Source of the DNA: Kitasatospora purpeofusca
Lineage (GTDB): Bacteria; Actinomycetota; Actinomycetes; Streptomycetales; Streptomycetaceae
DNA length: 64,000 nt
Direction: 5' to 3'
Assembly (NCBI RefSeq): GCF_000718025.1
Contig: NZ_JODS01000008.1
Span: 1-64,000, forward strand
Position numbers and translations under genes: made by a program. Below are positions 7,368-16,849 of this stretch, in pieces. Every line of letters starts with the position of its first letter. Position 1 is the first letter of the stretch. The notes under the pieces were generated by a model. That model was not told the DNA's origin and made no database searches. It was given only the letters and a program-made list of their open reading frames with translations.

Positions 7368-8654
7368 ATGGCTATCGACACCGCCGCACCCGTCACCGCC
7401 ACCGTTGACCTCGGCCCCGCCACCGCGCTGTCCTGTCGCGAGTGCGGCACCCGGTTCCCGCTCGGTCCCAGCTTCGCCTGTCTCGAGTGCTTCGGTCCGC
7501 TGGAGATCGCCTACGACTTCGGCAGCGAGGGCGCCGAGGAGCTGCGCAAGCGGATCGAGGCCGGTCCGGCGTCGATCTGGCGCTACGCGCCGCTGCTGCC
7601 CGTCCCGGCCGACGTGGCGACCAAGCCGAACCTCAACCCGGGTTGGACCCCGCTGGTGAAGGCGGACAACCTGGGCCGCGAGCTCGGCTTCACCGGGCAG
7701 CTGCACATCAAGGACGACTCCGGGAACCCGACCCACTCCTTCAAGGACCGCGTGGTGGCCTGCGCCATCGAGGCGGCCCGGGTGTTCGGCTACACCACGC
7801 TGTCCTGCTCCTCGACCGGCAACCTGGCCGGCGCGGTCGGCGCGGCGGCGGCCCGGGCCGGCTTCCGGTCCTGCGTGTTCATCCCGCACGACCTGGAGCA
7901 GGGCAAGGTCGTGATGGCCGGCGTGTACGGCGGCGAGCTGGTCGGCATCGAGGGCAACTACGACGACGTGAACCGCTTCTGCTCGGAGCTGATCGGCGAC
8001 CCGGCCGGCGAGGGCTGGGGCTTCGTCAACGTCAATCTGCGGCCGTACTACGGCGAGGGCTCCAAGACGCTCGCCTACGAGATCTGCGAGCAGCTCGGCT
8101 GGCGGCTGCCGGAGCAGATCGTGATCCCGGTCGCCTCGGGCTCCCAGCTCACCAAGATCGACAAGGGTCTGCAGGAGCTGATCAAGCTGGGCCTGGTCGA
8201 GGACCGGCCGTACCGGATCTTCGGTGCCCAGGCGGAGGGCTGCTCGCCGGTCTCGGCGGCCTACAAGGCCGGCCACGACGTGATCCGGCCGGTCAAGCCG
8301 GACACCATCGCCAAGTCGCTGGCGATCGGCAACCCGGCCGACGGCCCGTACGTGCTGGACATCGCCCGGCGCACCGGCGGCGCGGTGGAGGACGTCACGG
8401 ACGTGGAGGTCGTGGCGGCGATCCGGCTGCTGGCCCGGACCGAGGGCATCTTCGCCGAGACCGCGGGCGGCGTGACCGTCGGCGTGCTCAAGAAGCTGGT
8501 CGAGACCGGGCAGCTGGACCCGTCGAAGGAGACCGTCGCCATCAACACCGGTGACGGGCTGAAGACCCTCGACGCCGTCTCCGAGGCCGGCATGACCGCC
8601 GTCATCCGGCCGACCCTGGACGCCTTCCGGGGCGCCGGCCTGGCCTCCGCCTGA
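7368..8654 (+). CDS. thrC: Threonine synthase family PLP enzyme (possible homocysteine-forming paralogue)
   Basis: A 428-residue fold-type II PLP enzyme. Residues 23-41 hold a small zinc-ribbon-like element (C23, C26, C38, C41). The PLP lysine is K126 in NPTHSFKDRV and the phosphate-binding loop is SCSSTGNLAGAV around 145-156. By family it converts O-phosphohomoserine to threonine. Its context is unusual: it lies behind a SAM riboswitch, not beside hom and thrB, and is followed by a CysO-like sulfur carrier 52 bases downstream. In S. coelicolor a separate hom-thrC-thrB cluster is known, so this is probably a second copy. The same substrate attacked by a protein thiocarboxylate would give homocysteine; that is a hypothesis. 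Start ATG at 7368 is the only good one. Confidence 0.85.
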   Translation: MAIDTAAPVTATVDLGPATALSCRECGTRFPLGPSFACLECFGPLEIAYDFGSEGAEELRKRIEAGPASIWRYAPLLPVPADVATKPNLNPGWTPLVKADNLGRELGFTGQLHIKDDSGNPTHSFKDRVVACAIEAARVFGYTTLSCSSTGNLAGAVGAAAARAGFRSCVFIPHDLEQGKVVMAGVYGGELVGIEGNYDDVNRFCSELIGDPAGEGWGFVNVNLRPYYGEGSKTLAYEICEQLGWRLPEQIVIPVASGSQLTKIDKGLQELIKLGLVEDRPYRIFGAQAEGCSPVSAAYKAGHDVIRPVKPDTIAKSLAIGNPADGPYVLDIARRTGGAVEDVTDVEVVAAIRLLARTEGIFAETAGGVTVGVLKKLVETGQLDPSKETVAINTGDGLKTLDAVSEAGMTAVIRPTLDAFRGAGLASA

Positions 8655-8706
8655 CCCTGCCGCCCCCCTGATCGATCCGCCCAGCGCCCGAAACGAGGAG
8701 ACCCCC

Positions 8707-8982
8707 ATGAGCGCCAACGTCCGCATCCCGACCATCCTGCGCACCTACACCGGCGGCGTCAGCGAGGTGCCCGCCGAGGGCGCCACGCTGGGCGAGGTGA
8801 TCGCCGACCTGGAGCGCAACCACGCCGGGATCGCCGCGCGGATCCTCGACGACACCGGCAAGCTGCGTCGTTTCGTCAATGTCTATGTGAACGACGACGA
8901 CGTGCGGTTCGCCGAGGGCCTGGAGACGGAGATCAAGGACGGCGCGAACATTTCGATCATCCCGGCGGTCGCCGGCGGGTGA
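8707..8982 (+). CDS. CysO-like sulfur carrier protein (ThiS/MoaD fold)
   Basis: A 91-residue ubiquitin-like protein ending in IIPAVAGG; the C-terminal Gly-Gly is the residue pair that is adenylated and converted to a thiocarboxylate in sulfur carriers. IPTILRTYTGG at the start and RRFVNVYVNDDDVRF in the middle closely resemble M. tuberculosis CysO, which feeds sulfide to CysM. Here no cysM or Mpn-type protease gene is adjacent; the partner appears to be the thrC-family enzyme upstream, with which it should share the SAM-riboswitch transcript. ATG at 8707 follows ACGAGGAGA. The protein would act in the cytoplasm with an E1-like MoeZ encoded elsewhere. Confidence 0.87.
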   Translation: MSANVRIPTILRTYTGGVSEVPAEGATLGEVIADLERNHAGIAARILDDTGKLRRFVNVYVNDDDVRFAEGLETEIKDGANISIIPAVAGG

Positions 8983-9025
8983 TCCGCGGGCGGCCCGTTC
9001 CCCGCGGGGCGGGCGCGTCGTCGAA

Positions 9026-9063
9026 GGCCGTCCGCGGCACGGAATTCCGTGCCGCGGACGGCC
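9026..9063. terminator. 38-base perfect palindrome after the thrC-cysO unit
   Basis: Positions 9026-9044 are exactly reverse-complementary to 9045-9063, with GGAATTCC at the centre and no unpaired loop. It starts 44 bases after the sulfur-carrier stop. As RNA it would form a very strong hairpin without a U-tract, typical of actinomycete terminators; it would work in both directions. Confidence 0.7.
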
Positions 9064-9567
9064 GTGCGCATTTTGGCGGGAATATCTTCGGTCCCGGGCG
9101 GAGTAAAGTGTCGCTGGACCGGGAACAGGGCGCGCCCGTCACCCTGGTCCGGGAACGAATCCACCGCACCGCCACCACCGCCGGCCCGCGTCCGGCGGGA
9201 GTCGCGACGGAGCCGGGACCTGGATACATGTCAGGCCGGTGTCAGAATTCTGGCGGGGATTTCGGGTAATACGTCCGCTATGTCCGGCGGAGAATGCAGC
9301 AATTTCTCCCGATTGCTCCCGTACTGTCCTGCGCGGCCGCGGGTGAATTCCCCGCCATTGACCCTGTTGCAGAGGGCGTCGATCCGGATACATTCAGCCG
9401 CGGTCGACGCAATCGCCCGTTCGCCGGATGCCGTTCGGCGTCATCGGGAGGATTGTGGCGTGCGCGGCTGTGCCCAGGGGGGGTTCCCCGGGCCGGCCTC
9501 CAACCAGACCCGGGCCCGCAGACCTGCGGGCGCGTGAAGGGCCAGCACAGCACTAGGGGAGTTCGGA
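9064..9567. other. Intergenic region and probable long leader of the cold shock gene
   Basis: No gene is supported. The stretch 9064-9420 is noticeably less GC-rich than its surroundings. It contains a diverged repeat (TTTTGGCGGGAATATCTTCGG at 9071-9091, recurring as TTCTGGCGGGGATTTCGGG at 9248-9266). The second copy runs into TAATAC (9267-9272), a possible -10 element. A start there would give the cold shock gene an untranslated leader of nearly 300 bases, as is common for cspA-type genes. Confidence 0.4.
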
Positions 9568-9771
9568 ATGGCTCAGGGCACCGTCAAGTGGTTCAACGCG
9601 GAGAAGGGTTACGGCTTCATCGCGGTCGACGGTGGTGCGGACGTCTTCGTCCACTACAGCGCGATCCAGATGGACGGCTACCGCACCCTTGAGGAGGGCC
9701 AGCGGGTCGAGTTCGAGATCTCTCAGGGGCAGAAGGGTCCGCAGGCGGACATGGTCCGCGCGGCGGTCTGA
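9568..9771 (+). CDS. Cold shock protein (CspA family)
   Basis: A 67-residue single cold-shock domain. Both RNA-binding motifs are intact: KGYGFI (RNP1) and DVFVHYSAI (RNP2), starting from the typical GTVKWFNAEKG. Such proteins bind single-stranded nucleic acid and melt RNA structure at low temperature or act as antiterminators. ATG at 9568 is preceded by GGGGAGTT. It sits between two strong hairpins (9026-9063 and 9832-9867), so it is transcribed alone. In Streptomyces an orthologous gene precedes groEL2, as here. Nothing unusual in the protein. Confidence 0.95.
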   Translation: MAQGTVKWFNAEKGYGFIAVDGGADVFVHYSAIQMDGYRTLEEGQRVEFEISQGQKGPQADMVRAAV

Positions 9772-9831
9772 CCTTTCCGACACCCGGGAGTTCTGCTCGG
9801 CCCATCGGCTGGTGCACCTCTTGATTCTCAT

Positions 9832-9867
9832 GGCGGGCCCGTGCGACCTCGGTCGTACGGGCCCGCC
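9832..9867 (+). terminator. Terminator hairpin after cold shock gene
   Basis: GGCGGGCCCGTGCGACC pairs with GGTCGTACGGGCCCGCC (17-base stem, one G-U pair, 2-base loop). There is no U-tract. It begins 60 bases after the stop codon and separates this gene from groEL2. Confidence 0.75.
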
Positions 9868-10014
9868 GTCATGTCCGCCGCCCCGACCGGGGGCCGGGGG
9901 CCGGTCGCGGGACCGTGCGGCCGGAGGCGGATCCGGGCCGGTCGGAGGCGGTCGGGGGCGGCCCCGGACGGGGGCGCGGGGCGGGCGGCGCGGCTCGCGG
10001 ATTGCCCGATTGGG

Positions 10015-10041
10015 CTTGCACTCACCTACCCGGAGTGCTAA
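10015..10041. promoter_or_regulatory. CIRCE operator 1 (HrcA site) of groEL2
   Basis: CTTGCACTC, a 9-base spacer, then GAGTGCTAA: the CIRCE arrangement with one weak position in the left arm. It overlaps plausible promoter hexamers (TTGCAC at 10017 and TAATCA at 10039), so HrcA bound here would block RNA polymerase. Confidence 0.9.
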
Positions 10042-10050
10042 TCATTGGCG

Positions 10051-10077
10051 TTAGCACTCACAGCTTGAGAGTGACAG
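10051..10077. promoter_or_regulatory. CIRCE operator 2 (HrcA site) of groEL2
   Basis: TTAGCACTC, 9-base spacer, then GAGTGACAG: perfect left arm, half-degenerate right arm. It follows site 1 by 9 bases, so the GAGTGCTAA of site 1 and the TTAGCACTC of site 2 also form an inside-out dyad. Tandem sites suggest cooperative HrcA repression relieved by heat. Confidence 0.85.
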
Positions 10078-10197
10078 CGGACCGGGTCGGTGAGGCCCCA
10101 GGGAGCGGTAGGGGAATGGACCCCCGCACACCAGGGCCGTCCGTCGCGGGCACCCCTTGGTCCGAGCAGTCGACCGTGTCCCGGAGGACCACTTCTG

Positions 10198-11820
<1,623 letters not shown>

Positions 11821-11856
11821 TCCTGATCGTCTCGATCGGATCGGCAGGTCTTTCGT

Positions 11857-11895
11857 CCGCGAGGGCGGCTCCCCGACGGGGAGCCGCCCTCGCGG
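11857..11895 (+). terminator. Terminator hairpin after groEL2
   Basis: An 18-base perfect stem (11857-11874 with 11878-11895) closed by the loop GAC, 36 bases after the stop. Very stable, no U-tract. Confidence 0.85.
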
Positions 11896-11976
11896 CGTTC
11901 CCCGGGGGCCGGCCCCCGGGGTCGGGGGGTTGTGGCGGGTTCCCGGGTTTCCGGGCGTTCTTGGGAGACTGGACGG

Positions 11977-12333
11977 ATGGCTACGACAGACGACATCGAG
12001 ACGGCGCTGCACACCGCGCGGGCGCTGATCCTGGCCGACCTGACCGCGCGGGACGCCGCCGACCCCGCCGTGGTGTCCCTGGTGGAGCAGGCCGTGACGC
12101 ACCGGCGCTGGTGGCTGGAGCAGTGGCCGGACGGCACCGAGTACGTGCTGGGCCTGGTCGCCCAGGACGTCCAGGACGCGCTGCTGGAGAGCCACGGCCG
12201 CTGGCCGCTGTGCGCGGACTGCGCGGCCGACGGCGACCCGCACGCGCTGGGCGTGGAGCCGGAGCTGGGGCCGGAGCCGCACTGGGTGTGCGGCAAGCGC
12301 GGCGCCGTGGTGGCCGCCGTGGGCGAGCTGTAA
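11977..12333 (+). CDS. Conserved hypothetical protein with cysteine pair
   Basis: A 118-residue protein, mostly helical in the first half (many Ala/Leu, WWLEQWPDG), followed by WPLCADCAADGDPHAL and HWVCGKRGAVVAAVG. The CADC pair together with a later Cys and His could bind zinc. I do not recognise the family. It starts at an ATG at 11977, is monocistronic between the groEL2 hairpin and a strong intrinsic terminator, and has normal codon use. No function is proposed. Confidence 0.7.
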   Translation: MATTDDIETALHTARALILADLTARDAADPAVVSLVEQAVTHRRWWLEQWPDGTEYVLGLVAQDVQDALLESHGRWPLCADCAADGDPHALGVEPELGPEPHWVCGKRGAVVAAVGEL

Positions 12334-12352
12334 CCGGCCCTCCTGCCCTCTG

Positions 12353-12388
12353 CCGCCGCCGCACCTCCGGGTGCGGCGGCGGTTTTTT
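12353..12388 (+). terminator. Intrinsic terminator with U-tract
   Basis: CCGCCGCCGCACC (12353-12365) pairs with GGTGCGGCGGCGG (12370-12382) around loop TCCG, followed by six T. A textbook rho-independent terminator ending the hypothetical gene. Confidence 0.92.
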
Positions 12389-12405
12389 GCGCCGATGGGA
12401 ACCGT

Positions 12406-12442
12406 CGGACTACATATGCAGTCCAACGACATATATAGTCCG
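12406..12442. promoter_or_regulatory. Probable PadR operator upstream of ABC transporter
   Basis: CGGACTACATAT (12406-12417) and ATATATAGTCCG (12431-12442) form an inverted repeat matching at 11 of 12 positions, in an AT-rich patch 38 bases before the ABC gene. The octamer CTACATAT recurs inverted as ATATGTAG at 16873-16880, immediately before the padR gene. PadR-type repressors favour ATGT/ACAT dyads, so joint control is likely. Confidence 0.65.
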
Positions 12443-12479
12443 TCCGAGTCCTTCTTTTCGGCACTGAGTGGGGAGAACC

Positions 12480-13226
12480 ATGTCCCAGCCCGATCCGACC
12501 CGTCCGGTCCTCGAACTGCGCGCCGTCACCCGGACGCACGGGCACGGCGAGGCCGAGGTGCATGCCCTGCGCGGCGTCGACCTGGCCGTGCACGCCGGCG
12601 AGTTCGTCGCCGTCATGGGGCCCTCCGGCTCCGGCAAGTCCACCCTGCTGACCCTGGCCGGCGGCCTCGACCGGCCCAGCGGCGGACAGGTCCTGGTCGA
12701 GGGCGTCGAGCTGAGCGGTCTGAACCGGACCCGGCTGGCCGCCGTCCGCCGCCGCTCGGTCGGCTACGTCTTCCAGGACTACAACCTGGTCCCGGCGCTG
12801 AGCGCGGCCGAGAACGTCGCCCTGCCCCGCGAACTCGACGGGGTGTCCGGCCGGACCGCCCGCCGGGAGGCCCTGACCGCCCTGCGCGAGATGGGCATCC
12901 CCGAGCTGGCCGACCGCTTCCCCGAGCAGCTCTCCGGCGGCCAGCAGCAGCGCGTCGCGATCGCCCGCGCCCTGGTCGGCGACCGCCGCCTCGTCCTCGC
13001 CGACGAGCCCACCGGCGCGCTCGACTCCGCCACCGGCGAGGCCGTGCTGGCCGTGCTGCGGGCCCGCTGCGACGCCGGCGCCGCGGCCATGATGGTCACC
13101 CACGACGCCCGGCACGCCGTCTGGGCCGACCGCGTGGTCGTCCTCAACGACGGCGCCGTGGTCGACGGGGGCGTCGGCCAGGCCGCGCACCCGCTGCTCG
13201 CCGGCGGGAACGGGGGACGGCGATGA
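12480..13226 (+). CDS. ABC transporter ATP-binding protein (MacB/LolD type)
   Basis: A 248-residue nucleotide-binding subunit. Walker A is GPSGSGKST (residues 44-52 region), Q-loop YVFQDYNL, signature LSGGQQQR, Walker B LVLADEPTGALD, and the switch His lies in MVTHDARHA. The DYNLVPALSAAENV segment is typical of the MacB/LolD/FtsE group, which power FtsX-like permeases rather than import. ATG at 12480 has GGGGAG eight bases before it; an in-frame GTG at 12468 is less likely. The stop overlaps the permease start (ATGA at 13223-13226), so the subunits are co-translated. Expression is probably under the PadR repressor 4 kb downstream. Confidence 0.93.
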   Translation: MSQPDPTRPVLELRAVTRTHGHGEAEVHALRGVDLAVHAGEFVAVMGPSGSGKSTLLTLAGGLDRPSGGQVLVEGVELSGLNRTRLAAVRRRSVGYVFQDYNLVPALSAAENVALPRELDGVSGRTARREALTALREMGIPELADRFPEQLSGGQQQRVAIARALVGDRRLVLADEPTGALDSATGEAVLAVLRARCDAGAAAMMVTHDARHAVWADRVVVLNDGAVVDGGVGQAAHPLLAGGNGGRR

Positions 13227-15985
13227 AGCTCTCCGCCCTGCGCGTCGCGCTGCGCATCGCCCGCCGCGACGCCCTCAAGGCCAAGGGCCGCAGCGCCCTG
13301 GTGATCGCGATGGTCGCGCTGCCGGTGCTCGGTGTCACCGGCGCCGACATCGTCCACCAGAGCGGTTCGCTCACCCCCGCCGAGCGGGTCGAGCGGCTGG
13401 TGGGCGGGGCGGACGCCCTGGTCTCCGCCTACCGCCCGGGCCGCTCCGTCGAGCAGGCGCCCTTCGCCGAGGACGGCGTCCGGGTGCTGCCGGAGGCCCG
13501 GACCGACCCCGCTTCCGCCCCCGCGGCCGCCGGGGCGGCGAACTCGGCCGCGCTGCTGGGCGGGCTGCTGCCGGCCGCCTCGGTGCTGCTGCCGGCCACG
13601 TCCGGGCCCGCGGTCAGCGCCTCGACCCGGGAGGGCCTGTTCACCACCTCCACCGCCGAGGCCGATCTGACCGACCCGGTCTGGTCGGGACGCCTCGACC
13701 TGGTCGAGGGCCGGGCGCCCGCCGCGCGCAACGAGGCGGCCGTCACCCGGGCCTTCCTCGACGAGGCCGGACTGCGGCTCGGCGACTCCACCACGGTCAA
13801 GGGGCTGGAGCAGACCCCGTTCCTGCTGACCGGCGTGGTCGAGCACCCCGGTGAGCTCAAGAAGGTGGAACTGGTCGCCCGGCCCGGCCAGGTGATCTCC
13901 CCGCTGGCCGCGGCGGCCGCCGCCGCGCCGGACGCCCCGGGCGGACCGGTCGCCGCGGGCCGCGACGAGGCCGTCCGCACCGAGAGCTGGCTGGTCCGGC
14001 TGCCCGCCGGCACCGGACTCGACTGGACCGCCGTCCAGAAGCTCAACCGGTACGGCTTCACCGTGACCTCCCGGGCGGTCGCCCTCGACCCGCCGCCGAC
14101 CTCCGCCGTGCCCTACGACGTCGACAAGTGGGTCTCCCCCGAGAGCGACAACCGGACCGTCATCCTGGTCACCGTGATCGGCATGGCGCTGCTGGAGGTC
14201 ACCCTGCTGGCCGGCCCGGCCTTCGCGGTCGGCGCCCGGCGCTCCCGGCGGCAGCTGGCCCTCGTCGGCGCCGCCGGCGGCCACCGGGGCCACATCCGGG
14301 CCATCGTGCTCGGTGGTGGACTGGTGCTCGGACTGGCCGGAGCCGCCCTGGGGGTGGCGCTCGGCACCGGCCTGGTCGCCGCGCTGCGGCCCTGGCTGGA
14401 AGGGGCGGGCGGCAGCCGCTTCGGACACTTCGCGATCGCGCCGCTCGACCTGCTGGCGATCGCCGCCGTGGGAGTGCTGACCGCGCTCGCCGCCGCCGTG
14501 CTGCCCGCGGTGCAGGCGGCCCGCCGGGACGTGGTGGCCGGCCTCACCGGCCGTGACACCGTCGCCACGCCCAGCCGGCTGCTGCCGGTCGTCGGCCTGC
14601 TGCTGGTCGGCGCCGGTGCGGCGGTGGCGCTGTACGGCGCCGGGACCTACCAGAGCGGCACCATGCCGGTGCTCGGCGGGCTCAACAAGCGGGCGCTCTC
14701 GGTGCTCGCCGGTGCGGCCACCGCCGAGGTCGGCATCCTGTTCTTCACCCCGATGCTGATCGCCCTCTTCGGCCGGCTCGCCGGCCGGCTGCCGCTCGGA
14801 CCCCGGCTGGCCCTGCGCGACTCGGCCCGCCACCGCGGCCGGACCGCGCCGGCCGTGGCCGCCGTGATGGCCGCCGTCGCCGGAGCCGTCGCCGTCGGCG
14901 TCTACAGCACCGGGAGCGAGGCCCAGGAGCGGGCCTCCTACCGGCCGGCGGCCCCGCTGGGCGCCGTCGTGCTGGACGCCCCCGCGGCGCCGGGCAGCCC
15001 GGAGACGGTCCGGCTGCGCCGCGCCGTCGAGCAGGCCCTGCCGGACCTGGGCACCCGCGCCGACGTCCAGGACGTGACCTACGTGTTCTGCGACAACTGC
15101 TCCAGCGCGGTGCAGGCCAAGGGGTCCGGTGCGCGTTCGGAGTCCGCCGGTGTCCGGAGCCGGGTGCTGTCCGGCGACACGACGGTTCTGCACAACCTGT
15201 TCGGCGTGCGGGACCGGGCGGCTGAGGACGCCCTGGCCGCGGGCCGGGCGGTGGTCTTCGACCGCGCCTACCTGAACGACGGCCGGACGACGCTGACGAT
15301 GCAGGGCGCCGCCGGCGGACCGGTCCAGCCCGGGCAGGTGCCGGGGGCGGAGCGGATCGAGGTCCCGGTCGAGGCGGTCCTGGTGGAGAACCCCGACGCG
15401 GCCCGGTACGGCGCGGTCCTGATGGGCCCGGAGGCGGTGCGCAAGGCCGGACTCACGGCCCGGCCGAACGGATCGGTGTGGCGCCCCGAGGTCGCGCCCG
15501 ACCGCAAGGTGCAGCAGCGCGCCGAGGCTGCCGTGGCCCAGCTCGCCCCGCACGCCCAGCTGACGGTGGAGCGCGGCTACCAGCCGAAGGGGGACATGAA
15601 CACCCTCGCGCTCGGCGGGTTCGCCGTGGTGGTGGTGCTCGGCGCCGCGGCCGTCGCCACCGGACTGGCCGCCGCCGACTCGCGCAACGACCGGGCCACG
15701 CTGGCCGCGGTGGGTGCGCCGCCGCGGATGAACCGGATCCAGGCCGGGCTGCAGTGCACGCTGATCGCGGGCATCGGCGCGGTGCTGGGCACGGTGAGCG
15801 GGTTCGTGCCCGCGCTGGGGCTGCTGCGGTCGCACGCGACCGGGGAGCTCGGCGCGCCGGCGGTGCCGTTCGCCGCGCCCTGGGGGCTGCTGGTGCTGAT
15901 CACGGTGGTGCTGCCGGTGGTGGCGGGGCTGGGGGCGGCCGCCTTCAGCCGGGGTCGGCTGCCGCTGGCGCGGCGCGCGGGCTGA
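13223..15985 (+). CDS. FtsX-like ABC transporter permease
   Basis: A 920-residue membrane protein with two FtsX-like modules. A first transmembrane segment near residues 25-45 is followed by a long extracytoplasmic domain (about 50-310), then three membrane spans around 315-440, more spans, a second outside domain including FCDNCSS, and three final spans. This duplicated layout is common in actinobacteria and serves mechanotransmission or export of lipids, peptides or antimicrobials, not uptake. It overlaps the ATPase gene by four bases. The two cysteines of CDNC could form a disulfide outside the cell. The substrate is unknown; PadR control suggests response to a toxic compound. Confidence 0.9.
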   Translation: MKLSALRVALRIARRDALKAKGRSALVIAMVALPVLGVTGADIVHQSGSLTPAERVERLVGGADALVSAYRPGRSVEQAPFAEDGVRVLPEARTDPASAPAAAGAANSAALLGGLLPAASVLLPATSGPAVSASTREGLFTTSTAEADLTDPVWSGRLDLVEGRAPAARNEAAVTRAFLDEAGLRLGDSTTVKGLEQTPFLLTGVVEHPGELKKVELVARPGQVISPLAAAAAAAPDAPGGPVAAGRDEAVRTESWLVRLPAGTGLDWTAVQKLNRYGFTVTSRAVALDPPPTSAVPYDVDKWVSPESDNRTVILVTVIGMALLEVTLLAGPAFAVGARRSRRQLALVGAAGGHRGHIRAIVLGGGLVLGLAGAALGVALGTGLVAALRPWLEGAGGSRFGHFAIAPLDLLAIAAVGVLTALAAAVLPAVQAARRDVVAGLTGRDTVATPSRLLPVVGLLLVGAGAAVALYGAGTYQSGTMPVLGGLNKRALSVLAGAATAEVGILFFTPMLIALFGRLAGRLPLGPRLALRDSARHRGRTAPAVAAVMAAVAGAVAVGVYSTGSEAQERASYRPAAPLGAVVLDAPAAPGSPETVRLRRAVEQALPDLGTRADVQDVTYVFCDNCSSAVQAKGSGARSESAGVRSRVLSGDTTVLHNLFGVRDRAAEDALAAGRAVVFDRAYLNDGRTTLTMQGAAGGPVQPGQVPGAERIEVPVEAVLVENPDAARYGAVLMGPEAVRKAGLTARPNGSVWRPEVAPDRKVQQRAEAAVAQLAPHAQLTVERGYQPKGDMNTLALGGFAVVVVLGAAAVATGLAAADSRNDRATLAAVGAPPRMNRIQAGLQCTLIAGIGAVLGTVSGFVPALGLLRSHATGELGAPAVPFAAPWGLLVLITVVLPVVAGLGAAAFSRGRLPLARRAG

Positions 15986-16001
15986 CGGGCTGACGGGCTG
16001 A
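15978..16001 (+). repeat. Three tandem octamers supplying stops in all three frames
   Basis: CGGGCTGA is repeated exactly three times. The first copy carries the permease stop (TGA 15983-15985); because the unit is 8 bases, the TGA codons at 15983, 15991 and 15999 fall in three different frames. Confidence 0.8.
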
Positions 16002-16009
16002 CGGCGCGT

Positions 16010-16053
16010 GTCCGGGCCCGCACCGGTGGTCGGACACCGGTGCGGGCCCGGAC
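16010..16053. terminator. Bidirectional terminator hairpin
   Basis: 19-base perfect stem (16010-16028 with 16035-16053), 6-base loop, between the convergent permease and HD-domain genes. No U-tract. Confidence 0.82.
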
Positions 16054-16068
16054 GCGTTCGGGGACTTG

Positions 16069-16803
16069 TCAGTCGGTCGCGGTGGGTTCGGAGGGCCCGG
16101 CGGGTCCGGCGAGCCGGGCGAGCTCGGCCGCGAGGTTGGCCCGGGCGGGGGCGTCGAAGCGCCGGTGCGCGGTGGTCGTGCGGTAGAGCGCGGGCAGCGC
16201 GAGCAACTGGCGCAGCACCGCCGCCCGTCCGGCGCGGAAGTCCGGCTCGGGCACGAAGGCGTACTCCTCGCGGACGGCCGCCGCGTACGCCGCGTAGGCC
16301 GCCGGCCCGCCGCCGAGCACCGCGAGGTCGGCGTCGCACAGCACCTCGCCGTCGCGGTCGCCGGGCTCGGGGCGGTGGGTGACGGTGAGCCGGACCAGCC
16401 GGGCGACCTCCTCGACCCGGGCCGCCGGGAGCCCGCTGCCGCCGAGCGCCCGGACGGCCAGGGCGGCGCTGCGCTCCTCGTTCTCGGAGCGGTCCGGCCG
16501 GTAGACGGCGTCGTGGAACCAGGCGGCCAGCCGGACCGCGTCCGGGTCGTCGGCGTGCTCGGCGAGCGTGTCGACGTGGCCCAGCACCGCGCGCAGGTGG
16601 TCGACCGTGTGGTACCGGCGCTGCGGCTCGGACCAGCGGCGCAGCAGCTCCCGCCCGGCCGGTTCGGGGTCGGTGGCCGCGCCGCAGCGGTGCAGCAGGG
16701 CGGTCCAGGCGGTGAGCAGGTCCTCGGTGGCGGGGTCCTGGGCGGCGGGGGCCTCGGTGGCGGGGGAGGGGGCCTCGGTGGCGGGGGCGTCGGCTTCCGG
16801 CAT
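16069..16803 (-). CDS. HD-domain metal-dependent hydrolase-like protein
   Basis: A 244-residue protein with an HD fold: YHTVDHL, then WFHDAVY (the HD pair), a helix region and CDADLAVLG supplying the last metal-binding Asp. This group is annotated as predicted metal-dependent HD phosphohydrolase; substrates are unknown. The first 22 residues after the ATG at 16801-16803 are a low-complexity APATEAP repeat made by duplicated GGCCTCGGTGGCGGGGG units in the DNA. A farther ATG would read through the PadR operator and is rejected. It is divergent from padR and convergent with the ABC permease gene. Confidence 0.8.
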   Translation of the reverse strand: MPEADAPATEAPSPATEAPAAQDPATEDLLTAWTALLHRCGAATDPEPAGRELLRRWSEPQRRYHTVDHLRAVLGHVDTLAEHADDPDAVRLAAWFHDAVYRPDRSENEERSAALAVRALGGSGLPAARVEEVARLVRLTVTHRPEPGDRDGEVLCDADLAVLGGGPAAYAAYAAAVREEYAFVPEPDFRAGRAAVLRQLLALPALYRTTTAHRRFDAPARANLAAELARLAGPAGPSEPTATD

Positions 16804-16849
16804 GGCGCCATTCTGCTGGGCCGGGCCGGACCGCCCAAGGATTCCGCTG

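Noticed and set aside
12371..15985. Long plus-strand frame of 1204 codons upstream of the permease start
   Set aside because: Its first part is an out-of-frame Arg/Pro-rich shadow of the ABC ATPase gene; the FtsX protein starts at 13223.
12779..16339. Minus-strand frame of 1186 codons
   Set aside because: Antisense shadow of the ABC transporter genes; Gly/Arg/Gln-rich with no domain.
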